A DNA stretch of 64,000 nucleotides from an uncultured Collinsella sp. (GTDB taxonomy: Bacteria > Actinomycetota > Coriobacteriia > Coriobacteriales > Coriobacteriaceae): NCBI GenBank assembly GCA_900542085.1, contig UQMK01000006.1:25148-89147 (forward strand), written 5' to 3'. Both the position numbers and the translations under genes were made by a program. This document shows, piece by piece, positions 1 to 9,169 of this stretch; position 1 is the first letter of the stretch, and each line of letters begins with the position of its first letter. The notes below the pieces were generated by a model. The model saw only the letters and a program-made list of their open reading frames with translations, ran no database searches and was not told the DNA's origin.

Positions 1-886
1 GCTCCCCCGTCACGGGATGATCGAATGCCACGCGCCAGGAATGGAGGAACTGCCTGGTCAGACCCTGATCGGCGCGTGCATTGCACTTACCGTAGAGTGG
101 ATCGCCCACACAGGCATGGTTGATATGGCGCATGTGCACACGAATCTGATGCGTGCGACCGGTAAACAGGTGGCACTCGACGAGCGTGTAACCGTCGTCG
201 AAACGCGTGGAATCAAAGCGCTCAAGCACCTTGAAGGTCGTGATGGCCTGGCGCGCAAAGGGGTCATCGGAAACCGCCATCTTCACGCGGTCGCGCGTCG
301 ATCGGGCAATACCGGTGTTGATAGTGCCCTCGTCCATGGCGATGTGACCGTGAACGAGCGTGATATAGCGACGGTCGAGTGTGCGTGTGCGGATAAGATT
401 TTGAAGCGCGCGCTGGGTGTCGTCGTCTTTTGCCGCGAGCATAAGGCCCGAGGTATCGCGATCCAGGCGATGCACGATGCCGGGGCGGTCCTCACCCTGC
501 ACGGTACCCAGATGATCGATGCCGCAGTGGTAGACCAGGGCGTTCGCAAGGGTGCCGCTCTCGTGGCCGTGGGCGGGATGGCACACCAGGCCGCGCTGTT
601 TGGAGAGCACGATGAGGTAGTCGTCCTCGTAACGAATGTCGAGAGGGATGGCCTCGGGAATCACATCGGTGGGATCATGCGGCTCGGGCAAGTCGACTGA
701 GATACGGTCGCCGGAGCGCACAGCATATTTTTTTGATAGGCAGGTCTCGCCGTTGACCGCAACGGCACCGCCCTCGATCAAGTGCGCGCAGGCAGAACGC
801 GTGGGACAGCCATCGTTGGCGCCCAGATAGGCATCGAGGCGCTGACCAGCGGAATCGTCGGCAACAAGAATATGGATGTCGGCCAT
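1..886 (-). CDS. rluD: RluD/RluA-family 23S rRNA pseudouridine synthase (3' end cut by window)
   Basis: The reading frame starts at an ATG at 886 and stays open to the left edge, so the C-terminus is missing. The N-terminus (about residues 1-70) reads like an S4-type RNA-binding domain (AGQRLDAYLG ... GAVAVNG). The catalytic signature HRLDRDTSGLM lies near residue 138-148, with the uridine-attacking aspartate in RLD. Downstream is the family motif GRTHQIRVHMRH. Enzymes of this family convert uridines in 23S rRNA to pseudouridine. The ATG overlaps the lspA stop by one base (TAATG), so the two are translationally coupled, as lspA-rluD pairs are in many Gram-positives. RluD rather than another RluA paralogue is an inference from that neighbourhood. 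Confidence 0.93.
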   Translation of the reverse strand, partial: MADIHILVADDSAGQRLDAYLGANDGCPTRSACAHLIEGGAVAVNGETCLSKKYAVRSGDRISVDLPEPHDPTDVIPEAIPLDIRYEDDYLIVLSKQRGLVCHPAHGHESGTLANALVYHCGIDHLGTVQGEDRPGIVHRLDRDTSGLMLAAKDDDTQRALQNLIRTRTLDRRYITLVHGHIAMDEGTINTGIARSTRDRVKMAVSDDPFARQAITTFKVLERFDSTRFDDGYTLVECHLFTGRTHQIRVHMRHINHACVGDPLYGKCNARADQGLTRQFLHSWRVAFDHPVTGE

Positions 887-1467
887 TAACGCTCATTCCT
901 TTCGCGAATCTTGCGGGCACGCTCCCCACGCTGTTTGGCTTTGCGCTTGGCGCGGGCCTCGTCACGGGCGTTGAGCTCGGCGGTCGCATCGACCTCGCGA
1001 GCGGCGGGGCTCAAGAACATATAACCGATGAGCGCCAGCACAACGCCGACCGTAATGCCGATATCGGCCACGTTAAAGACAGGAAAGTCGATGAAGGTGG
1101 TGGCGATAAAATCGGTCACGAAACCAAAAACAAGGCGATCGATCGCATTGCCGATGGCACCGCCCGCAACCATGGCCATGCCCACAACCTCTAGGCGTGC
1201 GAGCTGAGGCGCGCGGACCAGGTACACGGCAATGGCGACAATGACCGCAAGCGCCAGCAAAGCAAACGCGACGCCATGCCCCTCGCCCATGCTAAAGGCG
1301 GCTCCGATGTTGCGGACAAACAGAAAATCGATCACGCCGGGGATAACGGTCGCATGCAGAGCATCGCCCACGGCACGAACCGCGAGCTTGGTCAGCTGGT
1401 CAACAAGCAACACAACGAGCGCCACGCCACCAGCAACACCCAACCGCCAACGCAAAGACGGCGTCAT
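886..1467 (-). CDS. lspA: Lipoprotein signal peptidase II
   Basis: This is the aspartic membrane protease that removes signal peptides from prolipoproteins after lipidation. Four hydrophobic segments are visible. The two catalytic aspartates sit in GNAIDRL and FNVADIGIT, the family hallmarks, and the family motif DQLTK follows the first membrane segment. The ATG (reading MTPSLRW) was chosen as the start; an in-frame TTG 18 bases upstream (1485) is also possible, and neither has a strong ribosome-binding site. The C-terminus carries an unusual basic, Arg/Lys-rich tail of about 35 residues, probably cytoplasmic. It lies downstream of ileS on the same strand, the classical ileS-lspA-rluD order, but two hairpins separate it from ileS. 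Confidence 0.95.
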   Translation of the reverse strand: MTPSLRWRLGVAGGVALVVLLVDQLTKLAVRAVGDALHATVIPGVIDFLFVRNIGAAFSMGEGHGVAFALLALAVIVAIAVYLVRAPQLARLEVVGMAMVAGGAIGNAIDRLVFGFVTDFIATTFIDFPVFNVADIGITVGVVLALIGYMFLSPAAREVDATAELNARDEARAKRKAKQRGERARKIRERNER

Positions 1468-1586
1468 ATCCGCACCACGACTCAAAGAAATCCCATACCC
1501 TCAAAACAATCGAATTCCGTTTAACGTAAATCAATATCTTATATTGACCAGCAACGAAATAGCCGATGATTCATTACCGACAGCGA

Positions 1587-1685
1587 AAACCCGCCAGAGC
1601 GAGCAAGGTGCCTTGAAACGAGGCGGCATTGACCTTTTGGTCATGCCGCCGAAGCTGAAAGGCAGATTGCCGCTCTGGCGGGTTT
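1587..1685 (-). terminator. Long near-palindromic hairpin downstream of ileS
   Basis: Left arm AAACCCGCCAGAGCG and right arm CGCTCTGGCGGGTTT are perfect complements. Inside, GCAAGGTGCCTT/AAGGCAGATTGC and GGCGGCATTGACC/GGTCATGCCGCC also pair, so almost the whole 99 bases can fold into one rod. Read on the minus strand it ends in GGGTTTTC, so it may terminate ileS transcription. A repeat element is the alternative. Confidence 0.6.
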
Positions 1686-1698
1686 GCAGCGTCGAGCC

Positions 1699-1726
1699 GT
1701 TACGCGGTTTGGTAAAACCGCGTAAC
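1699..1726 (-). terminator. Perfect 12-bp hairpin at the ileS stop codon
   Basis: GTTACGCGGTTT and AAACCGCGTAAC pair around a four-base loop, and the last base falls in the ileS TAG. No U-run follows, so it is more likely an mRNA 3'-end or processing structure that works with the larger hairpin just downstream. Confidence 0.5.
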
Positions 1727-4527
1727 TACAAGGCTTCGGCGCAACGTTTGCAAATATGCGCGTGGCCGTTGTACTCGCCGACGGTGGTGCGGTAATTCCA
1801 GCAACGGTCGCAGCACTCGCCCTCGGCAGCCTCAATGGCAACGGAGAGCTCCTCGCCCTGGGTCAGCTCAACATCGGAGACGATGTAGAACTCGGCCAGG
1901 TCGACGGCCTTGTCGCCGGTCAGCAGCGCATACATCTCGGCGGGAACGACCGCCTTGACGCGGACCTGCTGACTCTTGGTGAAGGTGCCGGCGGAGCGGG
2001 CATCCTCAAGGGACTTGGTCACGGCGCTACGGAGCTCGAGCGAGGCCTCGAGCACGCCCTCGAACTCATTGGCCTCGTCGACCGTGATGGGCGACTTGTA
2101 CCAATCGAGCATCGCGGCGTACTTCTGGTGGTCGACGCAGCCGGCGGGCGCATAGGCCATGGCCTCGTCGACGGTGTAGGACAGGATCGGCTGCAGGTCG
2201 CGCATGAGCATCGAGAAGAGCTCGGCGAGCACGGTCTGGGCGCTGCGGCGCTCGAGCGAGCCGGGCTTGTCGCAGTACAGACGGTCCTTCAGGGCGTCGA
2301 GGTACACGTTGGAAAGCTCGGTAACAACAAAGTCGTAGAGCGCACGGTAGGCGCGCGGGAACTCGTAGCAAGAGTAAGCGTCGTCGACCTCGGCCTGGAC
2401 CTGGGTCAGGCGGGCAACCATGAGCTTGTCGAGCGGCAGCAGGTCGGCAAAGGCAACGCCGTCGGTCTCGGGCTCAAACTGACCCTCGAGCTCGGAGAGC
2501 AGGAAGCGCAGCGTGTTACGGAAGCGACGGTAGGCATCGGACGTACGAGCAAGGATCTCGTGGTCGATGGAAACGTCGGAGCTGGTATCGACGGATGCAA
2601 CCCACAGACGGATGATATCGGCGCCCATCTCGTCGCAGACCTTGTTGGGGTCGATGACGTTGCCGAGCGACTTGGACATCTTGCGGCCCTGGCCATCGAG
2701 TGTGAAGCCCTGAGAGACGACCGCCTTGTACGGAGCATGGCCGTTGGCACCCACCGAGGTGAGCAGCGAGCTCTGGAACCAACCGCGGTGCTGGTCGGAT
2801 CCCTCGAGATACACGTCCGCCGGGTACTCAAGCTCGGGGCGATACTCGCAGACGGCCTTCCAGGAAACGCCGGAGTCCCACCACACATCGAGGATGTCCT
2901 TATCGGCCTTGAGGTGATGGCCGCCGCACTTGGGGCAGACGCAAGCCTCGCCCAGGTAGCTCTCGGGAGCGTCAGTAAACCAGGCGTCGGAGCCCTTCTC
3001 GTGGAAGAGCTTGATGACGGCGTCGAGCGTGGCGTCGTTCATGACCTTCTCGCCGCAGTCGGCGCAGGTGTAGCTGGGGATAGGCACGCCCCAGTTGCGC
3101 TGGCGGCTGATGCACCAGTCGGGACGCTGCTCGACCATGGCGCCAATGCGGTTGGCGGCATGGGCCGGATACCACTTGACGTTCTCGCGGACCTCCTTGC
3201 CGGCCTGCTCACGCAAACCGGTCTTGTCCATCGAGACAAACCACTGGTCGGTAGCACGGAAGAGCACCGGGTGCTTGCAGCGCCAGCAGTGCGGATAGCT
3301 GTGCGTGATCTTCTTCTCGAGGATCAGGGTGCCGCGCTCGCGCAGGAACTCGATGATATGCGGGTTGGCCTCGTCGGTATCCATGCCGCTGAAGGGGCCG
3401 CCGGTACCAAACTCCTCGCCGGTGTAGAACTTGCCGTCGTCATCAACCGGCATGCAGATGTCGGTGATGCCTTCCTTGAGGCAGGCGAAGTAGTCGTCGA
3501 CGCCGTGGCCGGGCGAGTTGTGGACGATACCGGTACCGTCATCGACACCGACGTAGTCGGCCAGGAGCGCCACGCCCTCAACACCGTCAAAGATCGGCTG
3601 CTTGTAGTGGATGTGGTGGAAGGTCTCGGCGGGAACCACATAGGGCTTACCGTCGACCACAACCGGGGTGTACTCCCAGCCAAACTCCTCGCAGCACTTG
3701 GGAGCCAGGTCCTCGAGCATGACCTCGGCGCGGCCGTCGTGCTCAACGGCGACGTAGGCGGCGCCGGGCTTGAGAGAAACGGCCTGGTCGGAGGGGATGG
3801 TCCACGGCGTGGTCGTCCAGATGATAAAGTCAACCGGGCCGTCGAAGTTCTCGAGGCCGGCGGGCTTGGAGGTCATCTCAAAGCGCACGAAGATGGACGG
3901 GCTCGTCTCGTCGGAGTACTCAATCTCGGCCTCAGCAAGTGCGGTATGGCAGTGCTTGCACCAGTGGACGGGCTTGTGGCCGCGATAGATCATGCCCTTG
4001 TCGAACATGGCCTTGAAAACCTCGATGTCGGCGGCGTCATGCTGGTGATAGAGCGTCAGATAGGGGTTGTCCCAATCGCCGAGCACGCCCAGGCGACGGA
4101 AGCCAGCCTTCTGCAGCTCGATGTTCTCGACAGCGAACTTGTTGCAAAGCTCGCGGATCTTAGCCGTGGAGGTCTGGTTGAACTTCTCGGTGCCGAGCTT
4201 CTCCTCGACCTTATGCTCGATCGGCTGGCCATGGCAGTCCCAACCGGGGACATAGGGAACCTCATAGCCCTGCATCATCCAGTAACGGTTGATCATGTCC
4301 TTGGAGATCTTGTTCATGGCGTGGCCGATGTGGATCGGGCCGTTGGCGTACGGAGGGCCGTCGTGCAGCACGAACTTCTTGTGACCCTCGTTCTTCTTCA
4401 GAACCTGCTCGTAGACCTTGTTGTCCTGCCAGTCCTTGAGTCGCTTGGGCTCGGACTTGGAAAGACCGGCACGCATGGGAAAACCGGTCTTGGGCAGATT
4501 CATCGTCTGCTTGTACTCGTTTGCCAC
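1726..4527 (-). CDS. ileS: Isoleucyl-tRNA synthetase
   Basis: This class I aminoacyl-tRNA synthetase charges tRNA-Ile. The HIGH motif is GPIHIGHAMN near residue 60, the KMSKS loop is KMSKSLGN, and the editing (CP1) domain lies between them. The C-terminal zinc finger is CDRCWNYR...CKRC. The start is a GTG at 4527 (VANEYKQTMNLP), preceded by AAAGGGG at a good distance. A longer frame back to 4632 would run through the T-box terminator and is rejected. At 933 residues it is the usual bacterial length. Expression is predicted to be controlled by the T-box leader immediately upstream. Confidence 0.98.
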   Translation of the reverse strand: MANEYKQTMNLPKTGFPMRAGLSKSEPKRLKDWQDNKVYEQVLKKNEGHKKFVLHDGPPYANGPIHIGHAMNKISKDMINRYWMMQGYEVPYVPGWDCHGQPIEHKVEEKLGTEKFNQTSTAKIRELCNKFAVENIELQKAGFRRLGVLGDWDNPYLTLYHQHDAADIEVFKAMFDKGMIYRGHKPVHWCKHCHTALAEAEIEYSDETSPSIFVRFEMTSKPAGLENFDGPVDFIIWTTTPWTIPSDQAVSLKPGAAYVAVEHDGRAEVMLEDLAPKCCEEFGWEYTPVVVDGKPYVVPAETFHHIHYKQPIFDGVEGVALLADYVGVDDGTGIVHNSPGHGVDDYFACLKEGITDICMPVDDDGKFYTGEEFGTGGPFSGMDTDEANPHIIEFLRERGTLILEKKITHSYPHCWRCKHPVLFRATDQWFVSMDKTGLREQAGKEVRENVKWYPAHAANRIGAMVEQRPDWCISRQRNWGVPIPSYTCADCGEKVMNDATLDAVIKLFHEKGSDAWFTDAPESYLGEACVCPKCGGHHLKADKDILDVWWDSGVSWKAVCEYRPELEYPADVYLEGSDQHRGWFQSSLLTSVGANGHAPYKAVVSQGFTLDGQGRKMSKSLGNVIDPNKVCDEMGADIIRLWVASVDTSSDVSIDHEILARTSDAYRRFRNTLRFLLSELEGQFEPETDGVAFADLLPLDKLMVARLTQVQAEVDDAYSCYEFPRAYRALYDFVVTELSNVYLDALKDRLYCDKPGSLERRSAQTVLAELFSMLMRDLQPILSYTVDEAMAYAPAGCVDHQKYAAMLDWYKSPITVDEANEFEGVLEASLELRSAVTKSLEDARSAGTFTKSQQVRVKAVVPAEMYALLTGDKAVDLAEFYIVSDVELTQGEELSVAIEAAEGECCDRCWNYRTTVGEYNGHAHICKRCAEAL

Positions 4528-4570
4528 GGTACCCCTTTCATGTCGTGGGCGCGCACGCCCGTTGGGCACC

Positions 4571-4870
4571 AAAAAAGCGCCCGTCCCTACAAGCTGGGAC
4601 GAAGCGCCACAAAACGGACTGTACGCCCGCAAAAGCTCTTCGTTTAACCACCCAGCTTAGATGCCCTCGCCCGCGTATTCGCGCGCTCGCATCCGTTACT
4701 CGGCTGGCCTGTATCGACGACCATCTCGGCGATATCTACTAAGACGAGCCTGTGCGACGCGTCCGTTGGGACCGCAGCTCCGGGGTGATTTTCATCGGTC
4801 GCATGCACGGGTTCTCAGCGCTCCCCGCTCTCTGTAACATGCGGACGGCCGACTACTCGTCCCCATCAAC
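4571..4870 (-). promoter_or_regulatory. T-box riboswitch, isoleucine specifier, upstream of ileS
   Basis: Read on the minus strand, the leader has GATGGGGACGAGTA opening Stem I, AGAGAGCGGGG and GCTGAGA elements, then a specifier region GAAAATCACC with the Ile codon ATC at 4789-4787. The T-box core GCTGGGTGGTTAAACG is at about 4641-4660. A terminator (CGTCCC/GGGACG extended by GCGC pairing, then TTTTTT) is at 4571-4608. Uncharged tRNA-Ile should bind the core and favour the antiterminator, letting ileS be read. The layout is a transcription-attenuation T-box rather than a purely translational one. Confidence 0.93.
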
Positions 4871-4883
4871 GCTTACGCGGAGT

Positions 4884-4892
4884 ATGCTAGCA
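4884..4892 (-). promoter_or_regulatory. Extended -10 of the ileS promoter
   Basis: TGCTAGCAT (TGn plus TAGCAT) lies just upstream of the first T-box base, so transcription would begin near 4877. No good -35 hexamer is visible, which fits an extended -10 promoter. Confidence 0.45.
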
Positions 4893-5013
4893 CGTTCCGC
4901 GCCGGCGAAAAACCCTCAACACTGGTTTTATACGTTCGAAATTTCTCGCGGCTGTGGACCTTCTCTTGGAGCAAAATACCTGAAAGCACTTTATCGAACG
5001 AAAGAAGGTTGCT

Positions 5014-6102
5014 ATGCGAACCATTGGAATGAGTGATTATACCGTCGGCGAAGACTGCTTTGACGAGCTGCCCGGCGCGCTGGCCGAGTACGGAGCGACC
5101 AAGGTCGCCATCATCGGTGGCAAGCGAGCCCTGGCTGCAGCGCTACCAGGGCTCGAGGCGGCACTTGAAGATACCGATGTCGAGGTCCTGGAGACGCGCG
5201 TCTACGGTACCAACAGTACGCGTGCCAATATCGCCAAGGTCGTAAACTCCCCCGCCTGCCAGGAAGCCGACGTGCTCATTGCTTGCGGCGGCGGCAAGGC
5301 GCTCGATACCGTCAAGACGGCGGCCATCGAGCTCAAGAAGATCGTCTTTACCGTGCCGACGATCTGCTCCAACTGCTCCGCCGCGACCGCCATTGCCGTT
5401 GTCTACAACGACGACGGCTCGCTCGAGGGCTATTCGTACCCCAACCGCCCCGCGCACATCTTCATCAACCCCAAGATCATCGCCGAGGCACCGGCAGAGT
5501 ACTTCTGGGCCGGCGTGGGCGATGCCCTGTCTAAGCAGCCCGAGGTCGAGTACGCCACGAGCGCCGGTAATTTGGAGCACACCGCCGGTCTTGGCCTGGC
5601 ACTCGCCCACACCTGCTCCGAGCCGCTGTTTACCTATGGCGTCCAGGGTCTTGAGGACGTGCGCCAGGACCTGTCGACCGAGGCCGTCAAGCAGATCGCG
5701 CTCGACATCGTGGTCAACACGGGCTATGTCTCGAACCTGACCAACCAGAACGATTACTACTACAACTCGAGCGTGGCGCACGCGTTCTACAACGCCACCT
5801 GCAGCATTCCACGTGAGGGCACCTACCTGCACGGCGAAGTCGTAAGCCTGGGCGTGCTCGTCCTGTTTGCCTATACGGGCGATACCGAGAACCTTGTGCG
5901 CTACGCCGCCTTTAACAAGCAGATGGGCCTGCCCGTGACGCTTGAGCAGGTCGGGCTTTCCGAGGCCGACATCCCTGCCCTGTGCGAATACGCGCACGCC
6001 ACCAACGAGTGGAAGCAGGGCAACCCTGAGCCCTTCACTGACGAAAAGTTCGCCGCCGCCATCAAGGCCGCCAACGCCTACGGCCACTCTATCCTGGCCT
6101 AA
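5014..6102 (+). CDS. Iron-containing alcohol dehydrogenase, glycerol-dehydrogenase-like
   Basis: A 362-residue NAD(P)-dependent polyol/alcohol dehydrogenase of the GldA-type iron/zinc family. The dinucleotide-binding motif IACGGGKALDTVK is near residues 90-102. Candidate metal ligands are the Asp of GVGDALSK and the His residues in VAHAFYN and YLHGEVVSLG. The start has AAGAAGG eight bases upstream. The gene stands alone on the plus strand between the divergent ileS leader and a strong terminator, so its substrate cannot be read from context. It could act on glycerol or another small polyol. Confidence 0.88.
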   Translation: MRTIGMSDYTVGEDCFDELPGALAEYGATKVAIIGGKRALAAALPGLEAALEDTDVEVLETRVYGTNSTRANIAKVVNSPACQEADVLIACGGGKALDTVKTAAIELKKIVFTVPTICSNCSAATAIAVVYNDDGSLEGYSYPNRPAHIFINPKIIAEAPAEYFWAGVGDALSKQPEVEYATSAGNLEHTAGLGLALAHTCSEPLFTYGVQGLEDVRQDLSTEAVKQIALDIVVNTGYVSNLTNQNDYYYNSSVAHAFYNATCSIPREGTYLHGEVVSLGVLVLFAYTGDTENLVRYAAFNKQMGLPVTLEQVGLSEADIPALCEYAHATNEWKQGNPEPFTDEKFAAAIKAANAYGHSILA

Positions 6103-6108
6103 CCGGCC

Positions 6109-6150
6109 AAAACCGCCACAAAGGGGACAGTTCCTTTGTGGCGGTTTTTT
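6109..6150 (+). terminator. Rho-independent terminator after the alcohol dehydrogenase
   Basis: AAACCGCCACAAAGG pairs with CCTTTGTGGCGGTTTTTT. The stem is about 15 bp with a U-run, and the A-run on the other side makes it usable for the converging DUF523 gene too. Confidence 0.9.
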
Positions 6151-6604
6151 ATTGCTGTAACATGCTCGAGTCGAATTCGCTTGCCGGGATCACGCGGTAG
6201 CCGTGGCGCAGGAGCAGGTCAACGAAGACACCGTTACCCGTTGTGAGCGTGCCGCTGAAGGATCCGTCGTAGATATGGCCCACGCCGCACGACGGACTAC
6301 GATCCTGCAAAATGCACGCGGAAATCTCGGACGGCCCACCCGCCTGCTCACACATATCGAGCGCACGTTGAGCGCCCAGGCGGAATTCCCGGTCAACGGA
6401 CACGCCCTCGCAGGTACGAACCTCGCCGTTCACAATCTCGGACGGCTTGCGCGGCGTGGGCAGGCCCCCAAAGACCTCAGGGCACACCAAGAGGACCTCG
6501 GTCCCCGTACGCTCGCAGGCCTCGACCAGCTCGCGATGGTAGTTGTCGAGCCCGTTATACTTGCAGCTCTCGCCCATCAAACAGGCACTCACCACGATCT
6601 TCAT
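6149..6604 (-). CDS. DUF523 family protein
   Basis: A 151-residue protein starting MKIVVSACLMGESCKYNG, the typical N-terminus of DUF523 proteins, with conserved LVCPEVFGGLPTPR and QDRSPSCGVG blocks. The several conserved cysteines (SACLMGESC, PSCG) suggest metal or substrate binding, but the family's reaction is not established. The start at 6604 was chosen because GAGAGGG lies six bases upstream; an ATG two codons earlier (6610) abuts that site. Downstream of ftsH on the same strand but beyond its terminator, so probably a separate transcript. Confidence 0.88.
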   Translation of the reverse strand: MKIVVSACLMGESCKYNGLDNYHRELVEACERTGTEVLLVCPEVFGGLPTPRKPSEIVNGEVRTCEGVSVDREFRLGAQRALDMCEQAGGPSEISACILQDRSPSCGVGHIYDGSFSGTLTTGNGVFVDLLLRHGYRVIPASEFDSSMLQQ

Positions 6605-6623
6605 ATGCATCCCTCTCAAGCAA

Positions 6624-6660
6624 AACGCCCCATTTGAGATAGGCACTCAAATGGGGCGTC
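6624..6660 (-). terminator. Terminator after ftsH
   Basis: GACGCCCCATTTGAG and CTCAAATGGGGCGTTTTG form a 13-14 bp stem with a seven-base loop and U4 on the minus strand. Confidence 0.85.
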
Positions 6661-6685
6661 GATATTTACTGTCCCGAACGCAACG

Positions 6686-8593
6686 CTATTGCTGCTTAGG
6701 CATCAGCGGATTTTCGCGCGTGAGGAGGTTCATAAACTCCTCGCCGGTGATCGTCTCCTTCTTGTACAGATAACGAGCCAGCTCGTGGAGCTTGAACTTG
6801 TTCTCCTTCAGGATCTGCAGGGCGCGGTCGTGCGCATCCTCGATCAGCTTGGCGACAATCGCGTCCACGCGCTCGGCCGTACCGGGGGCGCAGGTGAGCG
6901 ACGTGTCCTGGTTGAGGTACGCGTTCTGGACGGTACCGAGTGCCATCATGCCAAACTCATCGGACATACCAAAGCGCGTCACCATGTTGCGGGCGAGCTT
7001 GGTTGCCTGCTCGATATCGTTGGCGGCGCCGGTCGTCATCTCGCCAAAGATGAGCTCCTCGGCTGCACGGCCACCGCAGTAGACCGCAAGCTTGTCCAGG
7101 ACCTCCTGGCGCGTGGTCAGGAAGCGCTCGTCCTCCTCGACCTGCATGGTGTAGCCCAGAGCGCCGCTCGTGCGCGGCACGATGGTGATCTTGGTAACCG
7201 GCGCGGAACCCTTTTGGCGGGCAGCGACGATGGCATGACCGATCTCGTGGTAGGAAACGACCTGCTTCTCGTGGTCGGAAAGCACCGTGGACTTACGCTG
7301 CTGGCCGGCAATGACGACCTCCACCGACTCCTCGAAGTCGTCCTGGGTCGCGCGCTTGCGGCCTTCGCGAACAGCGCGCAGGGCACCCTCGTTGATGATA
7401 TTGGCAAGGTCGGCGCCCGAGGCACCGGGCGTGGCGCGGGCAATAGCGGTCAGGTCGATCGGCGGCTGCGTCTTCACGCTCTTGGCATGCAGCTCGAGGA
7501 TGTTCTTGCGGCCAGTCAGGTCGGGCAGCTCAACGGGAATGCGGCGGTCAAAACGACCGGGGCGCAGCAGGGCGGGATCGAGGCTGTCGGGACGGTTGGT
7601 CGCAGCGAGGACGACGATGCCCTTGTGGTTATCGAAGCCGTCCATCTCGGTCAGCAGCTGGTTGAGCGTCTGCTCGCGCTCGTCGTTGCCACTAAAGCCG
7701 CCGCCATCGCGCTTCTTGCCGATGGTATCGATCTCATCGATAAAGACGATACACGGGGCCTTTTCCTTGGCCTGCTTAAACAGGTCACGAACCTTGGCGG
7801 CACCGCGGCCGACGAACATCTCGACGAACTCAGAACCCGAAATGCTAAAGAACGGAACGCCCGCCTCACCGGCAACGGCCTTGGCGAGCAGGGTTTTACC
7901 GGTACCCGGAGGGCCGACAAGGAGGGCACCGCGCGGCAGCTTGGCGCCAATTTCCTCGTAGCGCTGCGGCTTCTCCAGAAAGTCGACGACCTCCTTAAGG
8001 GATTCCTTGGCCTCTTCCTGGCCTGCAACATCCTTAAAGGTCACGCCCACATCTTTGGAGGCGATAACGCGAGCGCCGGACTTACCCAGTCCGCCGCCGC
8101 CAAAGCCACCACCGCCAAAGTTCATCGACGGACCGTCTTCGCCCATGGCCTTCTTCATACGGCGGTTGAGCCACCAGCCGATGAGGAAGAAAATCGCCAT
8201 GGGAAGAATGAGGGTGAGCAGGTAGTAGGTCATCAGACCCGAGTTCTTATCGGGAACGACCGACTCAAGCGAGGCACCAGATTCAAGCACGCGATCGGTA
8301 AAGCCCGCATCATTCGGCACACCGGTCGTCTTGTAGGCGATGTTCTCGTCCTCGCCCTTCTTGGTGTAATAAATCGTGTAATCGTCCGTGTTGTACTCAA
8401 CCTTGTCAACGCTCTTCTTATCGAGCGCTTTGACAAACGTCGAGTAATCGGTCTTCGTAATCTGCTGCGTGTGACCGATGTTGGGGAACAGAACGGTCGA
8501 GAGCACGAGGTAGACGACGAAGGCGATGAGCACGTAGAGGATCATATTCCGTCTACGTTTGTTGTCATCCATCTCCATCTGCTTGAACTCCAT
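6686..8593 (-). CDS. ftsH: ATP-dependent zinc metalloprotease FtsH
   Basis: A membrane-anchored AAA+ protease that degrades misassembled membrane proteins and regulatory targets. A transmembrane segment at about residues 17-37 and a second at about 125-145 flank an extracytoplasmic loop, followed by a Gly-rich linker. Walker A GPPGTGKT is near residue 226, Walker B VFIDEID near 281, and the zinc-binding HEIGH motif near 449. At 635 residues it is the normal length. The exact start is uncertain: ATGs at 8593, 8578 and 8572 are all in frame and none has a strong ribosome-binding site. Confidence 0.97.
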   Translation of the reverse strand: MEFKQMEMDDNKRRRNMILYVLIAFVVYLVLSTVLFPNIGHTQQITKTDYSTFVKALDKKSVDKVEYNTDDYTIYYTKKGEDENIAYKTTGVPNDAGFTDRVLESGASLESVVPDKNSGLMTYYLLTLILPMAIFFLIGWWLNRRMKKAMGEDGPSMNFGGGGFGGGGLGKSGARVIASKDVGVTFKDVAGQEEAKESLKEVVDFLEKPQRYEEIGAKLPRGALLVGPPGTGKTLLAKAVAGEAGVPFFSISGSEFVEMFVGRGAAKVRDLFKQAKEKAPCIVFIDEIDTIGKKRDGGGFSGNDEREQTLNQLLTEMDGFDNHKGIVVLAATNRPDSLDPALLRPGRFDRRIPVELPDLTGRKNILELHAKSVKTQPPIDLTAIARATPGASGADLANIINEGALRAVREGRKRATQDDFEESVEVVIAGQQRKSTVLSDHEKQVVSYHEIGHAIVAARQKGSAPVTKITIVPRTSGALGYTMQVEEDERFLTTRQEVLDKLAVYCGGRAAEELIFGEMTTGAANDIEQATKLARNMVTRFGMSDEFGMMALGTVQNAYLNQDTSLTCAPGTAERVDAIVAKLIEDAHDRALQILKENKFKLHELARYLYKKETITGEEFMNLLTRENPLMPKQQ

Positions 8594-8670
8594 CTACTGG
8601 GGTTGATAATGCTAACTAGAATACCCAACCCGGACGGCGATAAACCGACGCCGGGCACGAAAGGACAGAG

Positions 8671-9156
8671 ATGGCATCACTTGAAGTCGGCAAGGTTCAG
8701 ATCTATACGGGCGACGGCAAGGGCAAAACCACGGCTGCGCTGGGATTGGCGATGCGCGCCAAAGGTTATGGGCTCGACGTACTCATGCTGCAGTTTGCCA
8801 AGAAGCTGCACTGCGCCGAGCACGACACCGCGCCGCGCCTGGGACTGCGCATTGTACAGGCCGATCGCGACACACCCGAGGCCTGCGCCGAGCAGATCAT
8901 GGAGCTCGCACGCGAGCAGATATCACAGGTCGACGTTCTGATTTTGGACGAACTCGGCGAAGCGATGCGCCGCGGATTCGTGACGCGCGAGGATGTGGAG
9001 GGACTGATCGCGCTGAAGCCTGCCACCACGGAGCTCGTGCTCACCGGCCGCGGGCTGCTGCCTCTCGCGGACCTCGCCGACCTAGTCACCGAAATGCGCC
9101 CCGTCAAACACTACTTCGACGAAGGCCTCCTAGCCCGTCAAGGCATCGAATACTAA
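8671..9156 (+). CDS. cobO: Corrinoid adenosyltransferase (CobO/BtuR type)
   Basis: This 161-residue enzyme transfers the adenosyl group of ATP to the cobalt of corrinoids, making the coenzyme form of B12. The N-terminal P-loop TGDGKGKTTAALG (residues 13-25) is the family hallmark, followed by LILDELGEA. The cell-level role is either corrinoid salvage or the adenosylation step of synthesis; no other cob genes are in the window, so salvage is the simpler reading. It diverges from ftsH and ends before a perfect inverted repeat. Confidence 0.93.
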   Translation: MASLEVGKVQIYTGDGKGKTTAALGLAMRAKGYGLDVLMLQFAKKLHCAEHDTAPRLGLRIVQADRDTPEACAEQIMELAREQISQVDVLILDELGEAMRRGFVTREDVEGLIALKPATTELVLTGRGLLPLADLADLVTEMRPVKHYFDEGLLARQGIEY

Positions 9157-9169
9157 TTGATCCAAAGGG

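Noticed and set aside
1756..4647. A 963-codon plus-strand open frame
   Set aside because: It is the antisense of ileS, whose minus-strand frame has all synthetase motifs; the plus frame is an artefact of high-GC codon use.
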